DNA from: Alphaproteobacteria bacterium
Lineage (GTDB): Bacteria > Pseudomonadota > Alphaproteobacteria > Rhizobiales > Aestuariivirgaceae
NCBI GenBank assembly: GCA_020441605.1
Contig: JAGRLX010000127.1
Coordinates: forward strand, 1-64,000
Reading direction: 5' to 3'
Length of the DNA stretch: 64,000 bases
The position numbers and the translations under genes were made by a program. Shown piece after piece: positions 44,071-53,349 of this stretch. The notes beneath the pieces were generated by a model. It saw only the letters and a list, made by a program, of their open reading frames with translations. It was not told the DNA's origin and ran no database searches. Every line of letters begins with the position of its first letter. Position 1 is the stretch's first letter.

Positions 44071-44522
44071 GCAAACCGAACCTCAGCGCAGATCAAATTG
44101 TACGCCTCGTCGATCTCGCCGATATCCTGATGCCGGCGACAGACAAGCTGCCAGCACCGCGACAACTCAATTCCTACACGGCGCTGCTGGAACTCGCCTT
44201 TGTCGCGAGCGGCCTGACCCGAGACGAGGTTCAGCAGGCGCTCGACGTGCTCCCGACACACTTGGACTGGAACACGGTAAAGGGCGTCGGTGCAGGTCAC
44301 CCTGTCGCATTCGAAACGCTGGCTTTGCTCACCAGCGGTGCCTATGTGATGGCGCCGGAGGTGCTGGAGATACTCGGCTATCCTGTCGACCGCCGCAACC
44401 CTGCCGGGCCGATGGATGCCGCCGATGAGTACGAGGCCGGTATTCTGGAGCCGGTCATCAACCGGGGAACCTTCTATCGCGATCCGCGCGCAGTCGGCGC
44501 GGGTGGAAACAGGCCTGGTTGA
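44067..44522 (+). CDS. Gluconate 2-dehydrogenase subunit 3-like small subunit
   Basis: This 151-residue helical protein (VDLADILMPATDKLPAP then LNSYTALLELAFVASGLTRDEV) resembles the small subunit of GMC-type membrane dehydrogenases, except that no Tat or secretion signal is evident at the N-terminus (MSKPNLSADQIVRLVD). Without a signal the complex may stay cytoplasmic, unlike the classical periplasmic enzymes. No cytochrome c subunit gene follows. It overlaps the GMC gene by four bases and converges on the uronate-dehydrogenase-like gene. Confidence 0.75.
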   Translation: MSKPNLSADQIVRLVDLADILMPATDKLPAPRQLNSYTALLELAFVASGLTRDEVQQALDVLPTHLDWNTVKGVGAGHPVAFETLALLTSGAYVMAPEVLEILGYPVDRRNPAGPMDAADEYEAGILEPVINRGTFYRDPRAVGAGGNRPG

Positions 44523-44549
44523 GCCACCGATATTGGGTTGCAGCCCAAC

Positions 44550-45365
44550 TCAGGGCTTCGCCTCATCATCGGGATGTCCCCATCTGCAAAAAACACCGCC
44601 CTGGAACTTGACCGCTGGATCATTGGGATCGCCCTGTTCGGTCTCGTCAAAGACCTTTTCCTTGAAGTCGTCGGCACTGTCCTTGGCACGATAGCCGAGA
44701 ATCGAGGCCGCCCTGTTGTCCCAAAAGGCCTGACTGTTGTCCGAAATGGCGTAGGATATCAAGAAGCCGACACGCGGCGCCTCCAGGCAGCATTCGACCA
44801 GCCGGCGCAAGTCACCATAGCTGATCCAGGTGATGAGATGCCGGCGATCCTGGGGCTCCGGTATGCTCGTGCCAATCCTGAGACAGACACTCTCGATGCC
44901 GAACTTGTCGAAGTAGAAGCTTGCCAGATTTTCACCGAAGGTCTTGGACACGCCGTAGAGGCTGTCGGGGCGCGTCGGGACTTTCGTGTCGATGGTGTGG
45001 GTCCGCTCGTAGTATCCGACCGCGTGAATGGAGCTTGCATAGACGACGCGCCTGACGCCATGTCGGCGGGCAGCTTCGTAGATATTGTATGTCCCGATGA
45101 TGTTCGAGTGGAGCACGTCGTTCCATCCGCCCTCCGTTGACTTGGCGCCCATATGGACGATGGCATCGCAGCCTTCGACAGCGGCCATGACCGACGCCAT
45201 ATCGTCCAGATCGCAAGGCCGATCTTCTTCACGAGGTCCAAGGTTCTCCGACGCCGCGCGGTCCGTCAGGCGGACATGACGTGCCAGGCGCTCACCTGAC
45301 AAACGCAACTGCCTGCCGATGGCGCCGGCAGCGCCTGTGATCAGAACGCGATTGAAATGACTCAT
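44550..45365 (-). CDS. Uronate dehydrogenase-like NAD-dependent SDR
   Basis: This 271-residue extended short-chain dehydrogenase resembles the Agrobacterium Udh. It has the Rossmann motif LITGAAGAIGRQLR, the AHGVRRVVYASSIHAVGYY-like region (Ser/Tyr of the active site in SSIHAVGYY), the YxxxK motif in SLYGVSKTFGENLASFYFDK, and the downstream RIGTSIPEP. Udh oxidises galacturonate or glucuronate to the lactone with NAD. The family fit is good, but the present substrate may be another uronate or aldose. It is divergent from hyuA, and the 171-bp gap contains the second FadR-type site. Confidence 0.85.
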   Translation of the reverse strand: MSHFNRVLITGAAGAIGRQLRLSGERLARHVRLTDRAASENLGPREEDRPCDLDDMASVMAAVEGCDAIVHMGAKSTEGGWNDVLHSNIIGTYNIYEAARRHGVRRVVYASSIHAVGYYERTHTIDTKVPTRPDSLYGVSKTFGENLASFYFDKFGIESVCLRIGTSIPEPQDRRHLITWISYGDLRRLVECCLEAPRVGFLISYAISDNSQAFWDNRAASILGYRAKDSADDFKEKVFDETEQGDPNDPAVKFQGGVFCRWGHPDDEAKP

Positions 45366-45468
45366 TACGCTTCGTCCTCCGCTGTTCTCCGGGTCGTCTG
45401 TAGGCGCTGTTCTTGCTTATCTGCCTGGTAAAAGCGACTTGTCCTTGACCCATTTCGCCAACATGTCA

Positions 45469-45480
45469 TATGTCATCATA
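45469..45480. promoter_or_regulatory. FadR-family operator copy 2 (uronate dehydrogenase/hyuA promoter)
   Basis: TATGTCATCATA fits TATGNNRTCATA with one mismatch to the other copies; upstream the sequence reads TCATATGTCAT, a short direct repeat. It lies 57 bp before the hyuA start and could also serve the divergent dehydrogenase gene. Confidence 0.5.
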
Positions 45481-45536
45481 CAATTCAACCAGGCAGGCCA
45501 ACCCGAGACCACCGGCGGAATGCGGAGTAAAACGCC

Positions 45537-47642
45537 ATGACCCATCACGGCAAGACGGCGAGAATTGGTGCGGACATCGGCGGTACTTTCACCGACATCG
45601 TTCTGGAGCTGGGTTCTGAGATCCATTCCACGAAGCTTCTGACGACCCATGCCGCTCCCGAACAGGCGATCATCGAAGGTATCGCCCAAGTCGCGCGTGA
45701 AGCTGGCATTTCAACAGATGCCATCGACAGCGTGATCCACGGTACCACGCTGGCCACCAATGCACTGATCGAAAAGCGTGGTGCCCGCACGGCCTTCATT
45801 ACAACCAAGGGATTCCGGGATGTCGTCGAGATGCGAACCGAGAACCGGTTCGAGCTTTACGACCTCAATATTGTCTTGCCGCCGCCATTGATCGCGCGGG
45901 AACACCGTTATGTCATCGACGAGCGCATAGATGCCTCGGGCCGCGTGCTGAAGCACCTCGACGTCACGGAACTCGAGGGGCTCGCAGATCGCATTCTCCG
46001 GGCTGACTATGAAAGCGTCGCAGTTGGTTTAATCCATGCCTATGCCAACGACGCTCATGAGCACCAGATCCGCGACGTGCTTAGGCGCAGACGGCCCGCG
46101 CTTCCCATCTCCATTTCGTCCGAAGTTTCGCCGCAGATGCGTGAGTTCCAACGCTTCAACACGGTCTGCGCCAATGCCTACGTGCAACCGGTGATGGCCT
46201 CATATCTCGCGCGGCTCACCGATGGCCTTCGCGGAATCGGCGTGATGGCACCCCTGTACATCATGCATTCGGGAGGTGGCATTATTACCGTCGACAGCGC
46301 CATCATGTTTCCGGTGCGCCTCCTCGAGTCGGGGCCAGCGGGTGGCGCCATCTTCGCAGCTGACATTGCCGCGCGTCACGGCCTTGATCGCGTGCTCTCC
46401 TACGACATGGGAGGCACCACGGCCAAGATCTGCCTGATCGAGGACGCAACACCGAAAACGGCCAAGACCTTCGAAGTCGCGCGCACCTATCGATTTAAGA
46501 AGGGCAGCGGCATGCCTATCTCAATCCCGGTGATCGAAATGGTGGAAATCGGCGCCGGCGGCGGCTCCATTGCCCGGATCGACAGCATGCGGCAGATCCG
46601 CGTGGGACCGGAAAGCGCAGGCTCGGAGCCCGGTCCCGCATGCTACGGCCTCGGCGGGAAAGACCCCACGGTGACGGACGCCGATCTGGTTTTGGGCCGC
46701 ATTGATGCCGATGCCTTTGCCGGTGGAACTATTCATCTTTCGATCGAGGCTTCGGAGGCTGCGCTCGTTGAAAAAATCGGTGCGACGCTCGGAGTTGATT
46801 CCGTGTCATCAGCCTTCGGCCTTTCGGAAGTGGTCGACGAAAACATGTCGAATGCCGCCCGAATGCACGCGGTAGAAAACGGCAAGGAGCTTTCAGGTTT
46901 TGTGATGGTTGCCTTTGGAGGCGCCGCGCCCTTGCACGCCGCGCGGCTTGGAGAGAAGCTCGGCGTGACCCAGATCATCGTTCCACCGGGTGCGGGTGTG
47001 GGCTCCGCTATTGGCTTCCTCAAGGCGCCTTTCGCGTTTGAATCGGTACGGAGTGCTTACGTGCGACTGGGTCTTTTTGACGCCGGGCGGGTGAACCAGG
47101 TGATCGCCGAACTCTCAAACGAGGCAGTGTCCTTCGTGAAGGCGGGCACTTCGGACCTGGAGCCACATTGTGAGCTCACCGCCCACATGCGCTACGTGGG
47201 TCAGGGATGGGAGATTCCCGTAGCCGTGGAGATTAAGACCTATGGCGACTCGGGCGCGGCGGAATTCGGCCGCCGCTTTGACGAAGCCTATGTTGCGCAA
47301 TTTGGCCGGGCTATCGACGGACTTGATATCGAGATCGTCAGCTGGTCGCTGCGAGCCAGTTCACCAGCCGCACCGGTAACGAAGACAGAATTCATCGGGC
47401 CATCGGGTACTGCTATCATCGCCGGACGACGAGACATCTTCGAGCCGGATCTTGGTGCCTTCGGCAGCGCTAGCATTGTCGCGCGCCGCGCCATGCGCCC
47501 AGGCGAGCGCATTGCAGGCCCGGCGGCCATTGTTGAGGCTGAGACAACCACGATCGTCACACGCAACTATGAAGCCTTTATGCAGTCGGACGGTTGCCTT
47601 TTGTTACGCGCCGTTCAGGCACCCTTAGCCAGGAGGAATTGA
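45537..47642 (+). CDS. Hydantoinase/5-oxoprolinase subunit A (HyuA)
   Basis: This 701-residue ATP-grasp-free actin-fold enzyme has the two phosphate-binding segments ADIGGTFTDIVLELG near residue 10 and YDMGGTTAKICLIED around 295, with VAFGGAAPLHAARLGE later. HyuA with HyuB hydrolyses cyclic amides (N-methylhydantoin, 5-oxoproline) using ATP. The length and order match typical A subunits. The start has GGAG nine bases upstream. HyuB follows 4 bp later. The actual lactam or imide is not predictable. A FadR-type site lies in its promoter. Confidence 0.92.
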   Translation: MTHHGKTARIGADIGGTFTDIVLELGSEIHSTKLLTTHAAPEQAIIEGIAQVAREAGISTDAIDSVIHGTTLATNALIEKRGARTAFITTKGFRDVVEMRTENRFELYDLNIVLPPPLIAREHRYVIDERIDASGRVLKHLDVTELEGLADRILRADYESVAVGLIHAYANDAHEHQIRDVLRRRRPALPISISSEVSPQMREFQRFNTVCANAYVQPVMASYLARLTDGLRGIGVMAPLYIMHSGGGIITVDSAIMFPVRLLESGPAGGAIFAADIAARHGLDRVLSYDMGGTTAKICLIEDATPKTAKTFEVARTYRFKKGSGMPISIPVIEMVEIGAGGGSIARIDSMRQIRVGPESAGSEPGPACYGLGGKDPTVTDADLVLGRIDADAFAGGTIHLSIEASEAALVEKIGATLGVDSVSSAFGLSEVVDENMSNAARMHAVENGKELSGFVMVAFGGAAPLHAARLGEKLGVTQIIVPPGAGVGSAIGFLKAPFAFESVRSAYVRLGLFDAGRVNQVIAELSNEAVSFVKAGTSDLEPHCELTAHMRYVGQGWEIPVAVEIKTYGDSGAAEFGRRFDEAYVAQFGRAIDGLDIEIVSWSLRASSPAAPVTKTEFIGPSGTAIIAGRRDIFEPDLGAFGSASIVARRAMRPGERIAGPAAIVEAETTTIVTRNYEAFMQSDGCLLLRAVQAPLARRN

Positions 47643-47646
47643 GAGC

Positions 47647-49278
47647 ATGACCCAGGCCCTTAGCGACGTCCGCTCGCAGGTGATGTGGAACAGGTTGATC
47701 GCCGTCGTGGAGGAACAAGCGGTTGCCCTGGTCCGCACCGCCTTTTCCACCAGTGTCCGCGAATCGGGTGACCTCTCCGCCGGTGTCTTCGATCGCAAGG
47801 GCCGGATGATTGCCCAAGCGGTGACGGGCACGCCCGGCCATGTCAATGCCATGGCCGCGGCCGTCGGTCATTTCATCCGCGAGATCGGAGAGGACAGCAT
47901 CTTCGAAGGCGATGACTACATCACCAACGATCCCTGGCTTGGTACCGGGCATCTGCACGACCTCACCATCGTCAGCCCGTCGTTTTACAAGGGCAAGCTC
48001 GTGGGTTATTTCGCCTGCACCGCCCATGTGGTCGATGTCGGCGGCCGCGGCTTCGGGCCCGACGCCAATGAGGTTTACGAAGAAGGCATCTGCATTCCCA
48101 TAATGAAGTTCGCCGAGCGTGGCAAGGTCAACCGCGATCTGGTGCGCCTGTTCCACGCCAATGTGCGCGAATCGAACCAGGTGGTGGGCGACATCTACTC
48201 ACTCGCCGCCTGCAACGAGACTGGCCACCGCCGGCTGGTCGACATGTTTGATGAATTCGGCATCGATAGCCTCGACGCGCTGGCCGAATTCGTGTTCGAG
48301 CGCAGCCACTCTGCCACACTCGAGCGCATCAAGGCGCTGCCCAATGGCATCTATCGCAACTCCATGGTTGTCGATGGTTATGGATCGCCCGTCGACATGG
48401 TGGTGGCCATGACCGTCGGCGACGATGAGATCACCGTAGACTTTGACGGCACCTCGAGCCAGAGCCCGCGCGGCATCAATGTGCCGCTGATCTACACGAC
48501 CGCCTATGCCGCCTATGGGTTGAAGGTGGCGCTCGCGCCCGACATTCCCAACAACTGGGCCTCGCTCGAGCCGTTCAAGGTCAAGGCACCGCCGGGCTGC
48601 ATTCTCAACGCGCAGCGCCCTGCCGCCGTCGCGGTGCGCCACGTACTCGGACATTTCGTGCCCGACGTGATTATGGGAGCCATTCATCAGATGAAACCGG
48701 GCCTGGTTCCGGCGGAAGGCTCGGGAGCCCTGTGGAACATCCATATCTCGGCAAGGCCAGTGGGGGGCAATCAACCATCTCATGTCAGGCCGCAACGAGC
48801 CGAAGTGCTGATGTTCAACAGCGGCGGATCGGGCGCAAGGCCCAATCAGGATGGAATGGGCGCAACGGCCTTTCCATCTGGCGTGCACACCATGTCGATC
48901 GAAGCTACGGAACACGTCGGGCCGGTGATTTTCTGGCGCAAGGAACTGCGTGACGGCTCGGGCGGTGCTGGCCAATATCGCGGCGGTCTTGGGCAGATCG
49001 TCGAGATCTCGCCGGCCGAGGGCCACGAATTTCACTTCAACGCCATGTTCGACCGGCTCGACAATGCCGCCCGTGGCCGGGCAGGCGGGGAAGCGGGTGC
49101 GGCGGGAAGTGTGTCTCTGGACGATGGTACAAAGCTCAAAGGCAAGGGCCGTCAGTTTGTCCCTTCAGGCCGTCGCCTTATTCTTCAGGCACCCGGCGGT
49201 GGCGGCTATGGGCCTCATGAAAGGCGAACACCCGAAGATATCTCGCGGGATAAGTTACGCGACTATGTGAAAACCTGA
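47647..49278 (+). CDS. Hydantoinase/5-oxoprolinase subunit B (HyuB)
   Basis: This 543-residue partner of HyuA has the B-subunit hallmarks: FSTSVRESGDLSAGVFD near the start, DDYITNDPWLGTGHLHDLT (metal-binding Asp/His), TAHVVDVGGRGFG, and a C-terminal APGGGGYG. It completes the ATP-dependent cyclic amide hydrolase. It has an AGGAGG ribosome site inside the end of hyuA. It converges on the ABC ATPase gene with a 4-bp gap. As with HyuA, its substrate is unknown; N-methylhydantoin, 5-oxoproline and other lactams are the precedents. Confidence 0.92.
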   Translation: MTQALSDVRSQVMWNRLIAVVEEQAVALVRTAFSTSVRESGDLSAGVFDRKGRMIAQAVTGTPGHVNAMAAAVGHFIREIGEDSIFEGDDYITNDPWLGTGHLHDLTIVSPSFYKGKLVGYFACTAHVVDVGGRGFGPDANEVYEEGICIPIMKFAERGKVNRDLVRLFHANVRESNQVVGDIYSLAACNETGHRRLVDMFDEFGIDSLDALAEFVFERSHSATLERIKALPNGIYRNSMVVDGYGSPVDMVVAMTVGDDEITVDFDGTSSQSPRGINVPLIYTTAYAAYGLKVALAPDIPNNWASLEPFKVKAPPGCILNAQRPAAVAVRHVLGHFVPDVIMGAIHQMKPGLVPAEGSGALWNIHISARPVGGNQPSHVRPQRAEVLMFNSGGSGARPNQDGMGATAFPSGVHTMSIEATEHVGPVIFWRKELRDGSGGAGQYRGGLGQIVEISPAEGHEFHFNAMFDRLDNAARGRAGGEAGAAGSVSLDDGTKLKGKGRQFVPSGRRLILQAPGGGGYGPHERRTPEDISRDKLRDYVKT

Positions 49279-49282
49279 TGTG

Positions 49283-50353
49283 CTACGCCATTAGAACTAC
49301 GTTGGCTTCCGTTGGCCAGGAAACCGTAATGACCGTGCCAGCCGGATAGGTGATACCTGCAACGCCACGCGCCTCCTGGCAGCGGAGAACGAGCCCGTTT
49401 GAAAAGACCACCCAGTAGATGATCCGGTTGCCTATGAAGGCGTGGTCCTTCACCACGCCGGTAAGGCCACCGGGTTCTCGGCTCCCCTGGCTCAACCCTA
49501 TCAACTCCGGCCTCACCGACAGGTTGATCACTTCACCTGTCTTCAGGGTTCCGGAAGGAACCTGCAGCTCGCCGATGCCGATGTCGCAGCGTGCGTCGCT
49601 CCCGTCGATGGAGATCACGCGCGCGGAAAGAATATTCGTATCGCCGAGAAACTGCGCGGCAAAGAGGCTTTGGGGCACCCCATACATTTCCTCAGGGGTT
49701 CCTATCTGTTCAATCCTGCCGCGATTCATCAGAACGATGCGATCCGAAAGCATCATCGCCTCGTCCTGATCATGCGTCACATAGATGAAGGTGGTTCCGG
49801 TTTCGACGTGAATGCGCTTCAGCTCGGCCAACATATGCTGGCGGATCTTCAGGTCGAGGGCGGCCAGTGGCTCATCGAGCAGAAGCACCGCCGGACGATT
49901 CACCAGCGCCCTTGCCAAAGCCACACGCTGCGACTGACCACCGCTAAGCTGGTTGATCCACCGGTCAGCGAGATCCTGCATCTGAACGAGTTCGAGAATT
50001 TTCCGAACGGAACTCCGTACGTCCTCCGCGGGCATCTTGCTCAGTCGCAAGCCGAACGCGATGTTGTCGAAGACGTCCAGATGCGGGAACAGCGCATAGC
50101 GTTGAAACACCATGTTGACCGGTCGCTTCTCCGGCGGTACGCGGCTGACGTCCGAACCACCGATTGTGATCCTCCCCGTGGTTGGTTGCTCGAAGCCGGC
50201 AACGATGCGCATGAGCGTCGTCTTACCACAGCCGCTGGGGCCCAACAGCGTGAGAATCTCGCCATCGCGAACGTCAAGATTTATCTCGTGCAGCGCCGTA
50301 ACCGGGCCGAAGGACTTGGTAATCCGGTCAAGTCTTACAATTGCGTCACTCAT
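49283..50353 (-). CDS. Polyamine-type ABC transporter ATPase (PotA-like)
   Basis: This 356-residue ATPase starts at MSDAIVRLDRITKSFG; the frame is open further, but those codons lie inside the permease gene. Walker A is GPSGCGKTT, the Q-loop VFQRYALFPH, the signature LSGGQSQR, Walker B VLLLDEP and the switch YVTHDQ, with a TOBE domain at the C-terminus. It is the last gene of the importer operon and starts one base after the permease stop. It energises uptake of the cluster's substrate, probably a cationic or amine-containing compound. Confidence 0.93.
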   Translation of the reverse strand: MSDAIVRLDRITKSFGPVTALHEINLDVRDGEILTLLGPSGCGKTTLMRIVAGFEQPTTGRITIGGSDVSRVPPEKRPVNMVFQRYALFPHLDVFDNIAFGLRLSKMPAEDVRSSVRKILELVQMQDLADRWINQLSGGQSQRVALARALVNRPAVLLLDEPLAALDLKIRQHMLAELKRIHVETGTTFIYVTHDQDEAMMLSDRIVLMNRGRIEQIGTPEEMYGVPQSLFAAQFLGDTNILSARVISIDGSDARCDIGIGELQVPSGTLKTGEVINLSVRPELIGLSQGSREPGGLTGVVKDHAFIGNRIIYWVVFSNGLVLRCQEARGVAGITYPAGTVITVSWPTEANVVLMA

Positions 50354-50354
50354 T

Positions 50355-51152
50355 TCACGCATCCAATCCCGCGGAATGTCGTTGACCAAGACTCCAGCGG
50401 CGGCGAACCCATCCAAGCAACCCGAAACTCGCAATGACCAGCACAACGCAGGATAATGCCAGGACTGATGCGGCGTTGATCGCCGGCGTCATGACCTGCC
50501 GCATCATCGACCAGATTGCGATCGGCAGCGTCGTCCTCTCGCCACTCGTAAAGATGGTGACGATGACTTCGTCGAAGGAAATCGCGAAGCTTAGGATGGC
50601 AGCTCCAATCAATGTCGGCGCGACGATCGGCAAGGTCACGAGCCGAAAGGATTGCCAAGGTGTCGCCCCCAGGTCCCGGGCTGCCTCTTCCAGCGACAGG
50701 TCGAAATAGTCCAACCGCGACCGGCTGGCCTCCAGGAAGAAAGGCAGTGAAATAAGCGTGTGCGCAAGGGCCACCGTAACCAGCGACCGACTGATGCCGA
50801 ACTGGGCGAACAGCACGAGCAGCGCCACACCGATGAACAGGCCAGGCAGCGCGACGGGAGCAAAGGTCAATATGCCGAAGAGATTTTTTTTCCATCCCTG
50901 CAATCGCGCCAGGGCCAGCGCGGCCATCGATCCCAGGACAGTGGTTAACGAAGCACTGCAGGCGGCAACGATCAAGCTATTCTTGAGCGACTGGACGAGA
51001 ACATGGTCTGCAAAAAACGCTTGATACCAGACGAGACTGAAGCCCTGAATCGGAAATGTCTGGGCGGGCGAGCTGTGAAAGCTGAACAGCACGATGAGAA
51101 GAAGCGGCCCGAAGAGCACGATGACATAGAACCAGACATAGGCACGCAGCAT
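50355..51152 (-). CDS. ABC transporter permease (PotC-like)
   Basis: This 265-residue inner-membrane permease starts at MLRAYVWFYVIVLFGP with GAGGAGG seven bases upstream; a TTG start five codons earlier is possible but weaker. The EAA loop is EEAARDLGATPWQSFRLVTLP, the ATPase contact. It has six helices and sits downstream of the PotB-like permease with a stop-start overlap region. It forms the channel with its partner for import driven by the PotA-like ATPase. Confidence 0.92.
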   Translation of the reverse strand: MLRAYVWFYVIVLFGPLLLIVLFSFHSSPAQTFPIQGFSLVWYQAFFADHVLVQSLKNSLIVAACSASLTTVLGSMAALALARLQGWKKNLFGILTFAPVALPGLFIGVALLVLFAQFGISRSLVTVALAHTLISLPFFLEASRSRLDYFDLSLEEAARDLGATPWQSFRLVTLPIVAPTLIGAAILSFAISFDEVIVTIFTSGERTTLPIAIWSMMRQVMTPAINAASVLALSCVVLVIASFGLLGWVRRRWSLGQRHSAGLDA

Positions 51153-51163
51153 GCTGTGCCTCC

Positions 51164-52024
51164 TCAATGGATGCGTCGGTTGGGCGCAAGTCCGGCCAGC
51201 CGCAACAGATAGGTGAACGCAAAATAGATGGTGACGAACACGGCGAAATTGACGAAGGCCAGCGCCGCGCCAAACGGCCAGTTACCGGTCGCCCGGAACT
51301 GGTTGGAAATGAGTAGGCCCGCGGTAACGCTATTGGTGCCGCCCAAGACCTGTGGCGCCACATAGTCGCCTGCCGCAAGGACAGTGGTGAACATGAAAGC
51401 ACCGATCAGACCACGGTTGATCATGGGCACGATCACTTTGAGCATTGTTGCCAAGCCACTCGCCCCCAGATCGCGTGCTGCCTCCAGATATTCCGGCCGA
51501 ACATCGCGAAGCGATGAAATCAGCATCAGCAGGGTGAGCGGCAGGTAGATGTGCACCAGCGCTATCACCACTGCTACTGGATTGTAGAGAAGAAATGCGA
51601 GCGGTTGATCAATGACGCCAATCTGGACAAGTGCCGTGTTGACGAAGCCATTCGATCCCAAGATCATGCGCCATCCATAGATCCGCACAAGGTAACTTGT
51701 GATCCATGACGCCAGGATGAGGTAGAGTAACGCATTGCTGCGGGTGCGATAGACGATGTGCCATGCCACCGGAAAGCTGGCAGCGACAGAGATTGCGCCC
51801 GTCGTCAGGCCAATCTTCACGCTCAACCACACGACCAGCCAGAACCCCTTGCTCGCAAGCGCTCTGGTATAATTATCGAAGACGAAATCCGGAATGGGAA
51901 CGTAGGCCTTGGAACGGTAAAAGCTGTAGATGAACAGCAACACCGCCGGCAGAACGAAGAAGAATGCCATGTAGAGTATGGTCGGAGCTGCCAAGAACAG
52001 CCCGGTCCGTTCACGCGGATTCAT
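51164..52024 (-). CDS. ABC transporter permease (PotB-like)
   Basis: This 286-residue permease has six helices (the first MNPRERTGLFLAAPTILYMAFFF) and the EAA loop LEAARDLGASGLATMLKVIVP. It is the second gene of the operon after the binding protein, separated from it by a 67-bp gap holding a strong 9-bp hairpin (52052-52084), which may lower expression of the permeases relative to the binding protein. It ends just before the PotC-like gene. Confidence 0.92.
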   Translation of the reverse strand: MNPRERTGLFLAAPTILYMAFFFVLPAVLLFIYSFYRSKAYVPIPDFVFDNYTRALASKGFWLVVWLSVKIGLTTGAISVAASFPVAWHIVYRTRSNALLYLILASWITSYLVRIYGWRMILGSNGFVNTALVQIGVIDQPLAFLLYNPVAVVIALVHIYLPLTLLMLISSLRDVRPEYLEAARDLGASGLATMLKVIVPMINRGLIGAFMFTTVLAAGDYVAPQVLGGTNSVTAGLLISNQFRATGNWPFGAALAFVNFAVFVTIYFAFTYLLRLAGLAPNRRIH

Positions 52025-52051
52025 GACCCAGCCCGTCCAATCCCATGAATT

Positions 52052-52084
52052 GCGGCGGCCGGTACCTATGCCACTGGCCGCCGC
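52052..52084 (-). promoter_or_regulatory. Stem-loop between binding protein and permease genes
   Basis: GCGGCGGCC (52052-52060) pairs perfectly with GGCCGCCGC (52076-52084) over a 15-base loop. It lies immediately after the binding-protein gene on the coding strand and before the permease genes. Such hairpins usually protect the upstream mRNA and reduce downstream expression. Confidence 0.6.
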
Positions 52085-52091
52085 TCAACTA

Positions 52092-53267
52092 TCAAATCCC
52101 CACTTTCAGGTTCTCATATGCCTGCACCCATTCGTCATAGGTTGCGATGTCATCAGATTCGCGCGGTGGAATTCCTAGCAGTGGCGTGTTCTTCAGCACA
52201 TCGTCGAGTTTAGCGTAATCAAAGAGACTGCGGGTGTCATCGTCCATCGCTTCGACTGCCTTGCGACTTGGGCTGCCGCAGATGTTGCGCTTCGATTGCG
52301 CGGCCTGTGGAAGCGGCCCCATCACTTCGTTGATGAAGGCATAGGCTGTATCGATGTTGCCGACCGACTTAGGAATGCACAGCGCGTCGCTCCACATGAA
52401 AGCGCCTTCCTCGGGAATGACATACTCCGTAACCACGCCTTGGCGGGCCGTATCGACCGTGACGTTGGTGCCGATGCAGAAGCAGGCCGCGATTTCTCCA
52501 GCCACGAACAATGACACAACGTCGCCATTGGATGGAGCGAAGGACTTCGTCTGCTCGCGATATAACTTGGCATTTTCAAAAATCTTCGCCAGTTCGTCCT
52601 TCGTAACATTTGGATAGCTATCGACGCCGGCAACTTTCGCCAGTCCTGGCCAAGTGCCTGTGTTGTCGTCAACGAAGGCGATCTTGCCCTCAAGTTCAGG
52701 CGCCAGAAGATCCTTGTAGGATTTCGGCCTCGCCATCATCTTCGGATTGTAGACAAGCGCTACCAGGCCCCAACAGAACGGCACAGCCCATAGCGTATCG
52801 TTCCAGAACCAACGGTCCTTCCTGTAGAAAGCATCGAAAATGTCGGTTTCGTTGTAATTGGGAATCCGGGCCGGATCGAGCGCTTCGATGATCTTCAATT
52901 CATCGGCGTAGAAAGTATTGTAGGCCTGATTGTAGGACGTCACGTCGAGCCGCACGGGGCTACCGCCGATCAGTTTCGCCTGTACGTCGTCCTGGGTCGC
53001 CATTGACGCATTGGTGATCGAAACATGGTTGTTGGCAGCCCATTCCTTGGTCGCCTCGATATTGTCGAAGCCTTCCCAGGTGAGTGTGATGAGGTCACCT
53101 CCAACATCGGCTTGGGCGGGGCGCGGAATGAAAGGCATCGCCATAACGCCCGCCGCTGCGAGACCGCCTTGCAGCACCCTCCGCCGATTCAAGCTCGCGA
53201 ACCGATCAAGATCCCGTTCAGCTGCTGCCTTGATTTCTTCATGCGTCCAAAGCGTCCGTCTTGACAT
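52092..53267 (-). CDS. Periplasmic substrate-binding protein (PotD-like, Tat-type signal)
   Basis: This 391-residue binding protein has an unusually long N-terminal region, with the Tat-like motif NRRRVLQGGLAAAG only at residues 28-41, then cleavage near PAQADVGGD. The mature part has the PotD fold (ITLTWEGFDNIEATKEW; ELEGKIAFVDDNTGTW). It captures a polyamine-like or amino-acid-like compound in the periplasm. It is the first importer gene, following the FAD oxidoreductase by 82 bp in the same direction, so all five are likely one operon. Confidence 0.88.
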   Translation of the reverse strand: MSRRTLWTHEEIKAAAERDLDRFASLNRRRVLQGGLAAAGVMAMPFIPRPAQADVGGDLITLTWEGFDNIEATKEWAANNHVSITNASMATQDDVQAKLIGGSPVRLDVTSYNQAYNTFYADELKIIEALDPARIPNYNETDIFDAFYRKDRWFWNDTLWAVPFCWGLVALVYNPKMMARPKSYKDLLAPELEGKIAFVDDNTGTWPGLAKVAGVDSYPNVTKDELAKIFENAKLYREQTKSFAPSNGDVVSLFVAGEIAACFCIGTNVTVDTARQGVVTEYVIPEEGAFMWSDALCIPKSVGNIDTAYAFINEVMGPLPQAAQSKRNICGSPSRKAVEAMDDDTRSLFDYAKLDDVLKNTPLLGIPPRESDDIATYDEWVQAYENLKVGI

Positions 53268-53349
53268 CTCTGTTTCCTCCGAGTTGTTTTGTGATCAAGC
53301 ACGTCTCGCCCGTGTCCTTTCGGCCAGCGTCGGCCTCAGGCACGGCCCA

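Noticed and set aside
44067..44522. Small protein as an independent gene of unknown function
   Set aside because: Its ATGA overlap with the GMC gene and its resemblance to gluconate dehydrogenase subunit 3 make it the small subunit.
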